Assembly: GCF_000591055.1 (NCBI RefSeq)
Contig: NC_020388.1
Span: forward strand, 744,001-808,000
DNA length: 64,000 bases
From: Natronomonas moolapensis 8.8.11
GTDB lineage: Archaea; Halobacteriota; Halobacteria; Halobacteriales; Haloarculaceae
Direction of reading: 5' to 3'
The notes under the pieces are model-generated. The model was not told the origin of the DNA, searched no databases, and saw only the letters and a list, made by a program, of their open reading frames with translations. A program made the position numbers and the translations under genes. Position 1 is the first letter of the stretch, and every line of letters begins with the position of its first letter. Shown here one piece after another: positions 35,610-43,951 of the stretch.

Positions 35610-35933
35610 ATGACAGAAAATAGTATGAGCAAAACAGAGTCTGAAAAAGTGGTGTCCGTATCGTCGCGGGGGCAAGCCACCATCCCGAAAGAGTTCCGTG
35701 AGGAGTTAGGTATCGACACACCCGGCCGTGTGAAGTTCATTCGGACCGAAGAGGGTGAAATCGTTGTCCGCCCCATCCACTCGGTTACAGACCTGCGTGG
35801 GGTTCTGGGAAGGAAAACCGATGAGCAGGGGCGCTCGGCAACCGAGCGCCTACGGGAGGAACGTGCAGCGGACAAAGCTAATGAAGAGGAGTTGCGGCAG
35901 CGCTACGCCGATGACGACGAGGCTGACGCATGA
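35610..35933 (+). CDS. vapB: AbrB/MazE-type antitoxin (VapB)
   Basis: A 107-residue swapped-hairpin AbrB protein. The DNA-binding fold is VVSVSSRGQATIPKEFR followed by GRVKFIRTEEGEIVVRP (residues about 15-55). The C-terminal half ([17 protein letters not shown] and on) is a charged helix that would wrap the toxin. It overlaps the toxin start by 4 bp (ATGA), the hallmark of an autoregulated vapBC operon. An internal ATG at 35625 is an alternative start. Confidence 0.88.
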   Translation: MTENSMSKTESEKVVSVSSRGQATIPKEFREELGIDTPGRVKFIRTEEGEIVVRPIHSVTDLRGVLGRKTDEQGRSATERLREERAADKANEEELRQRYADDDEADA

Positions 35934-36358
35934 CGGACGGGGCTGAGGTCCCCGAAAAGATCGTTTTCGACGCCGAACCACTTATTGCCTATTTCTGCAA
36001 CGAACCGGGGAGTGACACCGTCGAAACGTACGTCGACGCCGTCGAAGGCGCAGCAGACGGCTACATCTCGGCTATTACCCTCGCTGAGATCCACTATATC
36101 GTCCGTTCGATTGACGGCGAGGAGCGGGCTGATGCTGTCGTCGATGTCCTCGAGGAAAGCGGTATCCGTCGCGTCGACACCGAACAGACGTGGGTGTCAG
36201 CAGCCGACTTCAAATTCCGCTGCTCTCCGGCGCTTGGCGACGCCTTCGCGCTCGGGACCGCAGCACACGTCGACGGGATGCTCCTCGTCGGAGCTGATGA
36301 CGATTACGACGACATCACCGACGTCCCGATCACTCGGTTCCGGACCGAACCACGGTAA
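35930..36358 (+). CDS. vapC: PIN-domain ribonuclease toxin (VapC)
   Basis: A 142-residue PIN nuclease. The acidic site residues are D14 (VFDAEPLIAYF), E53 (ITLAEIHYIV), D104 (ALGDAFALG) and D123 (VGADDDYDD), a complete set, so it should cleave RNA (tRNA or rRNA in studied VapC proteins) when free of antitoxin. The module lies between rio2 and rpl15e next to a hairpin-rich spacer, which suggests horizontal insertion into a core-gene region. Confidence 0.9.
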   Translation: MTDGAEVPEKIVFDAEPLIAYFCNEPGSDTVETYVDAVEGAADGYISAITLAEIHYIVRSIDGEERADAVVDVLEESGIRRVDTEQTWVSAADFKFRCSPALGDAFALGTAAHVDGMLLVGADDDYDDITDVPITRFRTEPR

Positions 36359-36479
36359 GTAGCGCTTCAGCGAGTTCTGGAGACTCATTTCCCCGGCCTC
36401 CGAAAGGGTCCGTCGACCGCCACGGGCTTTCGAAGCGCTTAACCGACCCAGCGGTGAATTCCGGGTAACGCGCCGGACG

Positions 36480-36554
36480 ACGGGCACCGGTGGGCACCTG
36501 TCTACACAGGTCGGGATGTGACTCCGCGGCGGAGTTGAACCACACAACGCCCGT
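36480..36554 (+). ncRNA. Foldable leader before rpl15e (candidate cis-regulatory RNA)
   Basis: ACGGGC (36480-36485) pairs with GCCCGT (36549-36554). Inside are ACCTGT-CTAC-ACAGGT (36496-36511) and TGTG-ACTCC-GCGGC-GGAGT (36517-36535), closed further by CACA near 36541. The three helices form a compact three-way element 10 bases before the start codon, so it could control L15e translation. It does not fit tRNA, C/D or clear H/ACA patterns. Confidence 0.4.
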
Positions 36555-36563
36555 GGTGAAACT

Positions 36564-37154
36564 ATGGCACGAAGCTTCTACTCACATATCCGAGAGGCGT
36601 GGAAGACGCCGAAGGAAGGCACGCTCGCGGAACTGCAGTGGCAACGACAACAGGAGTGGCGCGATCAGGGCTCGATCGAGCGGGTCGATCGACCGACGCG
36701 GCTCGACAAGGCCCGTAGTCTCGGCTACAAGGCCAAACAGGGCGTTGTCGTCGCCCGCGTTTCGGTCCGGAAGGGCAGCGCCCGCAAACAGCGCTTCAAG
36801 GCGGGTCGCCGCTCGAAGCGCCAGGGTGTCAACAAGATCACCCGCCGGAAGAACCTCCAGCGGATCGCCGAGGAGCGTTCCGGGCGGAAGTTCAAGAACC
36901 TCCGCGTTCTGAACAGTTACTGGGTCGGCGAGGACGGCTCTCAGAAGTGGTTCGAAGTCATCCTCCTCGATCCCGAGCACGGCGCGATCCAGAACGACGA
37001 CGACCTCTCGTGGATCTGCGACGACAGCCAGCGCGGCCGGGCCTACCGCGGCCGGACCTCGGCGGGCCAGCGTGGCCGCGGCCAACAACAGCGCGGCAAG
37101 GGTACCGAACACACCCGTCCGAGCATCCGCTCGGAGAACAACCGCGGAAAATAA
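36564..37154 (+). CDS. rpl15e: Ribosomal protein L15e
   Basis: A 196-residue large-subunit protein, rich in Arg and Lys. It starts [13 protein letters not shown], a diagnostic L15e opening, and contains [13 protein letters not shown] and the basic [16 protein letters not shown]. The C-terminal ~45 residues ([17 protein letters not shown] and on) form the usual extended tail. The length is normal for archaea. It stands alone behind a foldable leader, which is unusual in a genus-wide leaderless pattern. Confidence 0.96.
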   Translation: MARSFYSHIREAWKTPKEGTLAELQWQRQQEWRDQGSIERVDRPTRLDKARSLGYKAKQGVVVARVSVRKGSARKQRFKAGRRSKRQGVNKITRRKNLQRIAEERSGRKFKNLRVLNSYWVGEDGSQKWFEVILLDPEHGAIQNDDDLSWICDDSQRGRAYRGRTSAGQRGRGQQQRGKGTEHTRPSIRSENNRGK

Positions 37155-37283
37155 CGCGTCCGGACGGCGCCCAGCGTTTGTATTCGGAGGCCGACACCGC
37201 CGACCGACGACCACCGCAAGCGTCAGTACCGAGCGTACCCGGATCCGCGGCATCGTTTTATTGACGGATCACGACGTGGTGGT

Positions 37284-38441
37284 ATGAAGAACTTCGAGAT
37301 CGGTCACGTCACGGACATCCCGATCCGGCTCAACGTCACGCTGGTGGTGTTCGTCCCGATATTGGCGTGGCTCATCAGCCGCGAGGAGCAGCTGTCCGTT
37401 TATGCCGGGATCGTCGACTCCATCGCGCCGCGGGCAGTCGACGTCGCCGCAGTACAGTCGGGGACAGCGCCCCTGATTGTCGGCGTCGCGACGGCGGTCG
37501 GTCTCTTCGTCGGCGTGTTGCTTCACGAACTCGGGCACTCCTGGACCGCCCGCCGGCACGGCATCACGATCTCCTCGATCACGCTGTGGATCTTCGGCGG
37601 GATGGCCCGAATGGAGGACCTCCCCGAGGACTGGAGCGCCGAGTTGTACGTCGCGTTGGCCGGCCCGGCGATGAGCGTACTCGTCGGCGCGGTCTGTTAT
37701 GCGTCGCTGTTCGTCCTCCCGGCACAGCCGGTTCTCGTGGTCGTCGTCGGCAGCCTCGCGGTCATCAACGTGACGCTCGCGATATTCAACCTGGTTCCGG
37801 CGTTCCCGATGGACGGGGGACGGGTACTGCGGGCGCTGCTCGCCCGGTCGCGGCCCTACGCGGAGGCGACCCGGACCGCAGCGACGGTGGGAAAGTTCAT
37901 AGCGGTGTTGATGGCGGTCCTCGCAGTACTCGCGTTCGCGCCGATCCTGTTGCTCGTTGCGATGTTTGTCTACGTCGCCGCCGGCGCGGAGTCGCGGGCG
38001 ACGGTCCTCCGGGAGCTGCTCCGAGGGCTGACAGTCCGGGAGTTGATGTCGACGGACATCCGGACGGTCACCCCCGAGACGACCGTCGCCGAGTTCCTCG
38101 ATCGGGTGCTCACGGAACGGACGACAGCCTACCCAGTGATGCAGCGTGGGACCGTCACGGGGGTCGTGACGCTCGAGTCGATCCGGTCAGTTCCCGTCGG
38201 GGACCGCGAGACAACGACCGTCGCCGACGTGATGGGCTCGTCGCCCCCGACCGTCGCCCCGGACGCCGACGCCTTCGACGCGCTGTCGGCGATGAGTTCG
38301 ACGGCGGGCGATCGAGTGCTCGTCGTCGAGGAGGGCCGGTTCGTCGGACAGCTCACGTCGGACGACTTCATGACGGCGATCGAAGTGTTGCAGGGGCTCG
38401 GGCCGCGGCGTGGGGTGGAGGTGTCGGACGGGTACGCCTAG
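37284..38441 (+). CDS. Site-2 protease (M50) with two CBS domains
   Basis: A 385-residue intramembrane metalloprotease. The zinc site is HELGH (H81, E82, H85) in the second membrane region and D177 in NLVPAFPMDGGR, both intact. About six membrane helices reach to ~240, followed by a CBS pair (about 255-375; VRELMSTDIRTVTPETT and VADVMGSSPPTVAPDA) that may sense adenine nucleotides. M50B proteases with CBS pairs release membrane-bound regulators. TTTTATT at about 37255-37261 gives a leaderless start. Confidence 0.9.
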   Translation: MKNFEIGHVTDIPIRLNVTLVVFVPILAWLISREEQLSVYAGIVDSIAPRAVDVAAVQSGTAPLIVGVATAVGLFVGVLLHELGHSWTARRHGITISSITLWIFGGMARMEDLPEDWSAELYVALAGPAMSVLVGAVCYASLFVLPAQPVLVVVVGSLAVINVTLAIFNLVPAFPMDGGRVLRALLARSRPYAEATRTAATVGKFIAVLMAVLAVLAFAPILLLVAMFVYVAAGAESRATVLRELLRGLTVRELMSTDIRTVTPETTVAEFLDRVLTERTTAYPVMQRGTVTGVVTLESIRSVPVGDRETTTVADVMGSSPPTVAPDADAFDALSAMSSTAGDRVLVVEEGRFVGQLTSDDFMTAIEVLQGLGPRRGVEVSDGYA

Positions 38442-38649
38442 CGAGGGCGAGCGAGGCGAGCCCTCGAAAAGGTGAGCGGAGAGCAACGCGACCCGCGAAC
38501 AGCGAGGGCGAGCGAGGCGAGCCCTCGAAAAGGTGAGCGGAGAGCAACGCGACCCGCGAACAGCGAGGGCGAGCGAGGCGAGCCCTCGAAAAGGTGAGCG
38601 GAGAGCAACGCGACCCGCGAACAGCGAGGGCGAGCGAGGCGAGCCCTCG
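38441..38649. repeat. 61-bp tandem repeat, 3.4 copies
   Basis: Identical 61-bp units begin at 38441, 38502 and 38563, with a 26-bp partial unit from 38624. Each starts with GAGGGC...GCCCTC, a stem around GAGCGAGGCGA, followed by GAAAAGGTGAGCGGAGAGCA-type sequence. The array begins right at the stop codon of the site-2 protease and ends before the promoter of the next gene. There are no spacers, so it is not CRISPR. Copies are identical, implying recent expansion or conversion. Confidence 0.9.
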
Positions 38650-38699
38650 GCACCGCTACCGTGCCGACGTTTATAACCCAGTACGCGGCCAGGCGGGGT

Positions 38700-39272
38700 A
38701 TGGGTCACCGAACGCTTGTCGCCTACGACAGAGACGGCTACGACCTCCATTACTCCCACTGGGGCGTCGCCCCGGACGAACTCACTCCGGAGACGCCGTT
38801 CGGCGGTCCACCGAACGACGGGTGGGCGCGCGAACGGGCCGCGGAGCTTCAGGAGGCCGCGGGCGGCCGGCTCACGGAGGACGACGGGCACGCCGTCGAT
38901 CCCGACCCCGTCGCAACGGGGGTGTCGTTCGTCGACCTCGCGGCGTACGTCGACCCGATCGAGCACGAGGCCCTGTACGTCGTCGACGGTGCGTTCTCGG
39001 TACGGACGTACCTCGTGTTCGGCCTCGAGGGGCGCCACGTCGGGCGAACCGACGGCCCGGCGGTCGCGCTCGTCGGCTACGACGGCTCGACCGACGCCGC
39101 CTACCTCCGCGGGTGGATGGCCGGTGGGCGAGCGGTTCGGGGCGCCTGCGGCCCCGACGACGGGGCGATCGTGCGGGCGCTGCGCTGGCTCGATCCCGAC
39201 CGGGGGACCGTCGTGTGGCTGACCGGCGGTTCGCGAGAGGATCCGGGGGCGGGGGCGGGGGCGGTTCGGTGA
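38700..39272 (+). CDS. DUF6735 family protein
   Basis: A 190-residue protein starting MGHRTLVAYDRDGYDLHYSHWG, which I recognise as the haloarchaeal DUF6735 family. The middle (FVDLAAYVDPIEHEALYVV) and LVGYDGSTDAAYLRGWMAGG are predicted strands and helices. There is no signal peptide or membrane segment. CGTTTATAAC at about 38667-38676 places a leaderless start at 38700, so the longer upstream frame is rejected. The tail ends in a short Gly/Ala run. Its function is unknown. Confidence 0.8.
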   Translation: MGHRTLVAYDRDGYDLHYSHWGVAPDELTPETPFGGPPNDGWARERAAELQEAAGGRLTEDDGHAVDPDPVATGVSFVDLAAYVDPIEHEALYVVDGAFSVRTYLVFGLEGRHVGRTDGPAVALVGYDGSTDAAYLRGWMAGGRAVRGACGPDDGAIVRALRWLDPDRGTVVWLTGGSREDPGAGAGAVR

Positions 39273-39513
39273 CCCCCCCGCGAGCACGCGAGAGTCGGCA
39301 ATCGCGAGTGCATTCGGTCCTCGCGGCCCCGAGACGTGCTCGCGGGCCGATAAGCGTCGCCAGGAGGGGAGCCGGGAGCGAAGGTGACAGGAGCGGGAAG
39401 CCGCCCCGAAATCGACCCGAAGACGTCCGAAACAGCGGAACCGAGTCCGTGCAATGCGGTTCCACGGTCGCGGCGTAGTTTAAAACCCGGCCGGCGTCCG
39501 CCCGAGTGAACCC

Positions 39514-39931
39514 ATGACCTCGATTGTCGCCGGTCCCGGTGGCGGCCTCGTCGCGGATCCCGATAGCTACCGGGACGACGGGGGGCGGCGGGCCATCGCC
39601 GACCGCCGGTTTGGTGGCCAAACACGGGGGTGGTCCCCTCGAGGAGCACGCGAGGCCCGCCGCGGCACTGTACGTGCCGTGCGGCGTCGGCGCGGGCGCC
39701 GCCTTCCTCGCCGGGGCGCCGCTGCCCGGGGGCGGCCTCGGAGCGCCCGGGGTCGCGGTCGCCGCCAGGGCGGTCTACGGCGTCGCGCTCGTAATCGGGG
39801 GCACGGTGTTCTGGATACGACGCGTCCCCGGGACGGAGCCCGACCGACGCGAGACGGCGACGTTTGGGACAGTACACATCGTCTACGGGGTCGCCCTCGG
39901 GGTGGTCGTCGCCAGCGGCGTACTCGCGTGA
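39514..39931 (+). pseudogene. Possibly frameshifted small membrane protein
   Basis: A TTTAAAA box at about 39479-39485 sits before the ATG at 39514 (MTSIVAGPGGGLVAD), but that frame turns into Arg/Gly shadow after ~35 codons. In the next frame a sequence with two hydrophobic segments follows (LYVPCGVGAGAAFLAG and VYGVALVIGGTVFWI, then VHIVYGVALGVVVASG), ending at 39931. One indel near 39590-39620 would join them. It may instead be a real short protein with a non-ATG start. No family is recognised. Confidence 0.4.
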
Positions 39932-40028
39932 GGCCGCGTGGGCTGCCCACGACCTCGAGACGGGAACACGAGCGCACGGAGCGCTCGCCGCGACGCGAAA
40001 ACACACCAGAATGGACGGCACACGACAC

Positions 40029-40586
40029 ATGACACGACTACCACTGCTCGAACTCGACGAGATTCCGGAGGCGTATCACCACCTGTTCACCGACGAGTAT
40101 CTCGGCGATCGCCACATCTTCCGCGCGTGGGCGCACAACCCCGAGGTGCTCGAAGCGACGCTCGAGTACCTGAACGTCCTCTACGACCAGTTGGGCCAGC
40201 GCCGCAAGGAGCTTGTCATCCTCGCGGTCGCGAGGGCACGCGGCGCCAAATACGAGTGGCACCAACACGTCGACATCGCCCGCGAGAAGGGCGTCACGCT
40301 CGAGGAGATGCGGGCCATCGGCGGCGGCGACTTCTCGGTGTTCGACGACGAGGAGTTCGTCCTGTTGCAGTACGCCCGCGCCGTCGAGTCCGGCACCGTC
40401 ACCGACCGGATCCACGGCGCGCTCACGCGGCGGTACTCGCCGGCCGAGATCGTCGCGTTGGGGCTGCTCGTGGACTTTTATGTCGGCCTGTGTAACTACA
40501 TCGCCGCCGTCGAGCTCCCGTTCGAGGGAGGCGAGTTCGTCGGCTGGGTGCCCGACGACGAGACGGTGTCGGAGCTCTTCGAGTGA
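40029..40586 (+). CDS. Carboxymuconolactone decarboxylase-family protein (no redox Cys)
   Basis: A 185-residue all-helical AhpD/CMD-fold protein. The core KELVILAVARARGAKYEWHQH has the EWxxH motif (E76, H80) of decarboxylase-type members and lacks the CxxC of peroxidase-type AhpD, so no peroxidase activity is expected. A second conserved part is YSPAEIVALGLLVDFYVGLCNYI. The substrate is unknown. The start MTRLPLLELDEIP is chosen; an in-frame ATG lies 18 bp earlier. Its stop overlaps the TauE start (GTGA), so the two are coupled. Confidence 0.8.
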   Translation: MTRLPLLELDEIPEAYHHLFTDEYLGDRHIFRAWAHNPEVLEATLEYLNVLYDQLGQRRKELVILAVARARGAKYEWHQHVDIAREKGVTLEEMRAIGGGDFSVFDDEEFVLLQYARAVESGTVTDRIHGALTRRYSPAEIVALGLLVDFYVGLCNYIAAVELPFEGGEFVGWVPDDETVSELFE

Positions 40587-41713
40587 GTTCCGATGAGAGG
40601 CCATACCACGACGATCGGTTCGTCGACGGACGCCGGCCGGCGCTGGGGGTGTCGCCCATGAGGCGGGGCGTCCTGGGAGGTGCCGTCGGAGTGATCGGTG
40701 GAATCGCCGCGTTGGCTGTCGGCGTGCCCGTCGAGACCGCACTCGCCGCCGGTTCCGCCGCGACCGCCCCGTTCGGCCCCGAATCGGTCGGCATCGGCGC
40801 TGGCTCGTTTCGGGCCGGTGGGACCGCCGCCCTGCAGTCGATCCCCGTTCCGGCGGGGTTCCCCGTCGATCGGTTCCTCGCCCACTGGTGGGTGTTTCCC
40901 GCGTCGATCCTCTTTTCGACGGTCGCGCTCGGGTCGGGGGTCTCGGGAGCGCTGTTCTTCAGCCCGTTTTTCATCCTCGTAGTCGGGCTGCCGCCGGCGC
41001 AGGCGATCGGGGCCGGACTCCTGACCGAGGTGTTCGGAATGGGCAACGGGCTGTTGAACTACGTCCGTCAGGGCGTAGTCGACTACGCGACCGCAAAGTG
41101 GCTGCTTCTCGGGGCGGTGCCCGCCATCGTCGTGGGCGCGTTCGCCGCTCACGCCGTCCCGACGACGCTTCTGACGCTCGCGTTCGGGGTCGGCCTGCTC
41201 GCACTCGGGGCGTTTCTCGTCGTCCACGACGCCCCCGAGGACTGCGTCCCCGGCGAGAGCGAGGGTCCGTTCCTCGAAGAAAAAAACGCCGGCCGGGGCG
41301 AGACGACGGTCGAGGCGGCCGACGGCGAGACGTTCAGTTACGACACTTGCTGGCGGCCCCCAGGGATCGGCCTCGCGACCGTCGGCGGGTTCATCACTGG
41401 TCTGATAAGCGCCGGGCTCCCGGAGATCACGACCACGCAACTCATCGTTCGGTGTCGGCTCCCGCCCCGCGTCGCGATCGCGACGAGCGTCTTCGTACTC
41501 GGGGTCGCCGCCCTCGCCGGGGCCGCCGTCCACGCGCTGGCCGCCACGCCCGTGTGGTACGTCGTCGCGTGGTCGATCCCCGGCGTCCTGATCGGCGGCA
41601 CCGTCGGAACGCGGGTCGGCAAGTACGTCCCCAGCGATATCATGGAGCCGGCGCTTGGGGTCGTCTTCGGCGTCGTCGGCGTGATCGTCCTCGGGAGCGA
41701 ACTGCTCGTTTGA
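40583..41713 (+). CDS. TauE/SafE-family sulfite/anion exporter
   Basis: A 376-residue membrane protein with about nine helices in two related halves (GALFFSPFFILVVGLPPAQAIGAG and GFITGLISAGLPEITTTQL are the repeated signatures). They are split by a hydrophilic loop of ~50 residues (DCVPGESEGPF and on). TauE/SafE proteins export sulfite, sulfoacetate or other small anions; the substrate here is not decidable. The start is a GTG overlapping the upstream stop; MRRGVLGG at 40658 is an alternative. Pairing with a CMD-fold protein is notable. Confidence 0.8.
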   Translation: MSSDERPYHDDRFVDGRRPALGVSPMRRGVLGGAVGVIGGIAALAVGVPVETALAAGSAATAPFGPESVGIGAGSFRAGGTAALQSIPVPAGFPVDRFLAHWWVFPASILFSTVALGSGVSGALFFSPFFILVVGLPPAQAIGAGLLTEVFGMGNGLLNYVRQGVVDYATAKWLLLGAVPAIVVGAFAAHAVPTTLLTLAFGVGLLALGAFLVVHDAPEDCVPGESEGPFLEEKNAGRGETTVEAADGETFSYDTCWRPPGIGLATVGGFITGLISAGLPEITTTQLIVRCRLPPRVAIATSVFVLGVAALAGAAVHALAATPVWYVVAWSIPGVLIGGTVGTRVGKYVPSDIMEPALGVVFGVVGVIVLGSELLV

Positions 41714-41737
41714 ACGCGGGCGGATCCCGCTGCGGGG

Positions 41738-42073
41738 CTACCTGTCCGTCGGCGGGGATCGGTCTATGAGGCGGGCGCGCTCGCCGTCGAGCGCGAGCGT
41801 CAGCCCCGACGCGGCGAGGTCGGCCGAGACGAGCGCCTGCTCGTTCGCCCCGCGTCGCTCCTCGGGGACCGACTGCCGGCCACACTCGGCGCAAACGACC
41901 GACGAGACCGTCCACGAGGTCGCCTCGGAGGGCCGCTCGGCGAGCACGAGGACGCGCTCACCCGGTTCGTACTCCTGTGCGCAACTCGGGCAGGTTCGGC
42001 CGAAGCCCCGGTCGACGTCGTACCCCTCGATGGCCCGCCGAAGCTCCGCCGGGATCGTGTGCTGTCGCGACAT
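41738..42073 (-). CDS. Haloarchaeal zinc-ribbon protein
   Basis: A 111-residue soluble protein with two knuckles (C28/C31 in RTCPSCAQEY and C61/C64 in VVCAECGRQ) separated by a beta hairpin (GERVLVLAERP), a treble-clef or ribbon arrangement. The C-terminus (LTLALDGERARLIDRSP) is predicted beta. No partner is indicated: it is convergent with the TauE gene and divergent from a membrane protein gene. Its function is unknown. Confidence 0.65.
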   Translation of the reverse strand: MSRQHTIPAELRRAIEGYDVDRGFGRTCPSCAQEYEPGERVLVLAERPSEATSWTVSSVVCAECGRQSVPEERRGANEQALVSADLAASGLTLALDGERARLIDRSPPTDR

Positions 42074-42269
42074 ACCTGGGCGTCGGTCGCCTCAAATCAA
42101 AATCTGTAGCGGCCGTGCAGCGCCGTCGAACGGGCGCTCGCGGGTAGAGGTGGCCGAAAGGTACGTTCGGGAGCGAAGCGAGAGCCGGGACGGGTCGGGA
42201 CACGATCGACGCCCGGACGGCAGCCGATCGGGACAACATAATTGTCGGTGGCCGCGAAAACGGTCGGGG

Positions 42270-43013
42270 ATGACGGGGCGAACACCGGCGTCCGGGGGCG
42301 ACGGCGACGGCGACGGGGCGGAGGAAGGGAGACTCGCCGGTTCCTCGGGCGGCGACCGGGGGGCGTCCGGTGCGGCGGGCGGGGCGTCCGGCGCGTCGAC
42401 GAACGCCGAGTACGAGACGGCTCCGGATACCGACCGCGAGGCGGCGCCGAACGACGAGCGCAGTTGGCTGACCGGCCTCTGGTATCGGTCGGGCGTCGGC
42501 GTCGGCGTCGTCGTCGGGGACGTGCTGTTGACGCTGTTTCTCGGGAGCGTGACGGTCGTCGGAATCGACGGCACCAGCGTCGCCTCGAGTTCGTCGGCCG
42601 GCATCGTCCCGTGGTACGTGTACGCCTTCAGCGTCCTCGGTGCGTTGGGGTTCGTGTTCACCGCGCTGATCGAGGAACTCGGCCGGTCGACGTTCGAGGT
42701 GCTCCACTACAATTTTAGACTCCCGGCCGCGTTGCCGCTCGGCGTCGGCATCTACCTGTTCTCGGACATCCTGCTCGGCGAGGTGGCCGCCGACGTCCCG
42801 CTCGTCGTCGGCCTCGTCTTCCTCTCCGGGATGTACGTCAACCTCGCGTACAGACAACTCGGGGCGCTCGCGCGGCGGCTCCTGCCGGGCGGGCGGGAGG
42901 GCGAGAGCTCGCGTGGCGAGGAAAGTCAGGACGAAGACGGGACGCGACGCGGCGACGAGGAGGGAGACGGAGAGGGCGGCGGCGCGCGGACGGACGCCGG
43001 CGGCGGCCGGTGA
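42270..43013 (+). CDS. Four-helix membrane protein with disordered termini
   Basis: A 247-residue protein. A Gly/Ala/Asp-rich N-terminus (1-~70) precedes four hydrophobic segments (about 77-97, 110-135, 150-170, 177-195), and the ~50-residue tail is Glu/Arg/Gly-rich. There are no catalytic motifs. ACATAATTG at about 42235-42243 gives a nearly leaderless start at 42270, so the long upstream frame is rejected. The function is unknown. Confidence 0.7.
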   Translation: MTGRTPASGGDGDGDGAEEGRLAGSSGGDRGASGAAGGASGASTNAEYETAPDTDREAAPNDERSWLTGLWYRSGVGVGVVVGDVLLTLFLGSVTVVGIDGTSVASSSSAGIVPWYVYAFSVLGALGFVFTALIEELGRSTFEVLHYNFRLPAALPLGVGIYLFSDILLGEVAADVPLVVGLVFLSGMYVNLAYRQLGALARRLLPGGREGESSRGEESQDEDGTRRGDEEGDGEGGGARTDAGGGR

Positions 43014-43087
43014 GCCGGACCGGTTGTCGGCCGGTTGCACACACGCTGTGTGGTTTTACCATCCGCGCCCGTCGATGGTGGTGAACA

Positions 43088-43951
43088 ATGTCTACCGACG
43101 CGTTTGAACTGACCGAACCGGAACTGACGGCCGATGACCTGCTGTTCGTCGAGGACCCGCACTTCGAGCCGGCGTCGGTCGCCATCGTGACGGGGGCGGC
43201 CTCGGGGATCGGTCGTGCGACCGCGGTCGCGTTGGCGGCCAACGGTCTCACTGTCGTCGGGGCCGACATCGACGAGGCCGGCCTCGAGGGGACCGTCGAC
43301 CTCGCCGCCGCCGTCGGCGTCGACGGAACGGTGCGACCGCTCCCGACGGATCTCACCGACGACGGTGACGTCGAGGCGATGGTCGAGACGGCCGCGGAGG
43401 CGGGCGAGCTCCGCTACATCGCCAACGTCGCCGGCATGCAACACATCGCCTCGATCCCCGAGTTCCCCCCGGAAAAGTACGATCTGCTGCTCGACATCAT
43501 GCTTCGGGCGCCGTTTCTCACCGCCAAACACGCCATGCCACACATCCGGGCGACCGGGGACGGCGTCGGCGCGATCGCGAATATGTCCTCTGTCCACGGC
43601 CACTACGCCACCCAGGACAAGGCCGCCTACATCACCGCCAAACACGGTCTCGAGGGACTCACCCGGGCGATCGCTGCCGAAGGCGAGGGCACGCTCCGGG
43701 GCTTTTCCGTCAGCGTCGGCTACGTGTTGACGCCGCTGATGGTCGATCAGATCGAGGACACCGCCGAGGAGCGCGGCATCTCCGAACGGGAGGTCGTCGA
43801 GGACGTCATGCTCGGACAGGCTCGTGGCAAGGAGATGATGAGCCCCGCCGAGGTCGCGAACCTCTTTACGTTCGGCTTCTCGAAACACGGCAAACACCTC
43901 AACGGCGCCGACCTGCTCTGGGACGGCGGCTACACGCACACGTATGAGTGA
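43088..43951 (+). CDS. bdhA: 3-Hydroxybutyrate dehydrogenase-like SDR (BdhA)
   Basis: A 287-residue NAD(P)-dependent short-chain dehydrogenase. The cofactor motif TGAASGIG is at residues 35-42, NVAG (N113) follows, and the catalytic set is S168, Y181 and K185 (YITAK). NVAGMQHIASIPEFP closely matches bacterial 3-hydroxybutyrate dehydrogenase. It overlaps the next gene by 8 bp. In Haloferax mediterranei a bdhA gene is paired with the patatin-like PHA depolymerase PhaZh1; this arrangement is the same, so conversion of 3-hydroxybutyrate to acetoacetate during PHA use is likely. Confidence 0.85.
   Translation: MSTDAFELTEPELTADDLLFVEDPHFEPASVAIVTGAASGIGRATAVALAANGLTVVGADIDEAGLEGTVDLAAAVGVDGTVRPLPTDLTDDGDVEAMVETAAEAGELRYIANVAGMQHIASIPEFPPEKYDLLLDIMLRAPFLTAKHAMPHIRATGDGVGAIANMSSVHGHYATQDKAAYITAKHGLEGLTRAIAAEGEGTLRGFSVSVGYVLTPLMVDQIEDTAEERGISEREVVEDVMLGQARGKEMMSPAEVANLFTFGFSKHGKHLNGADLLWDGGYTHTYE

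Noticed and set aside
36480-36554. tRNA-like sequence on the minus strand (GGTTCAACTCC resembling a T arm)
   Set aside because: The matching acceptor, D and anticodon arms are absent. The plus-strand three-helix fold explains the pairing better.
38441-38649. CRISPR array
   Set aside because: The 61-bp units follow each other without spacers, and no cas genes are near.
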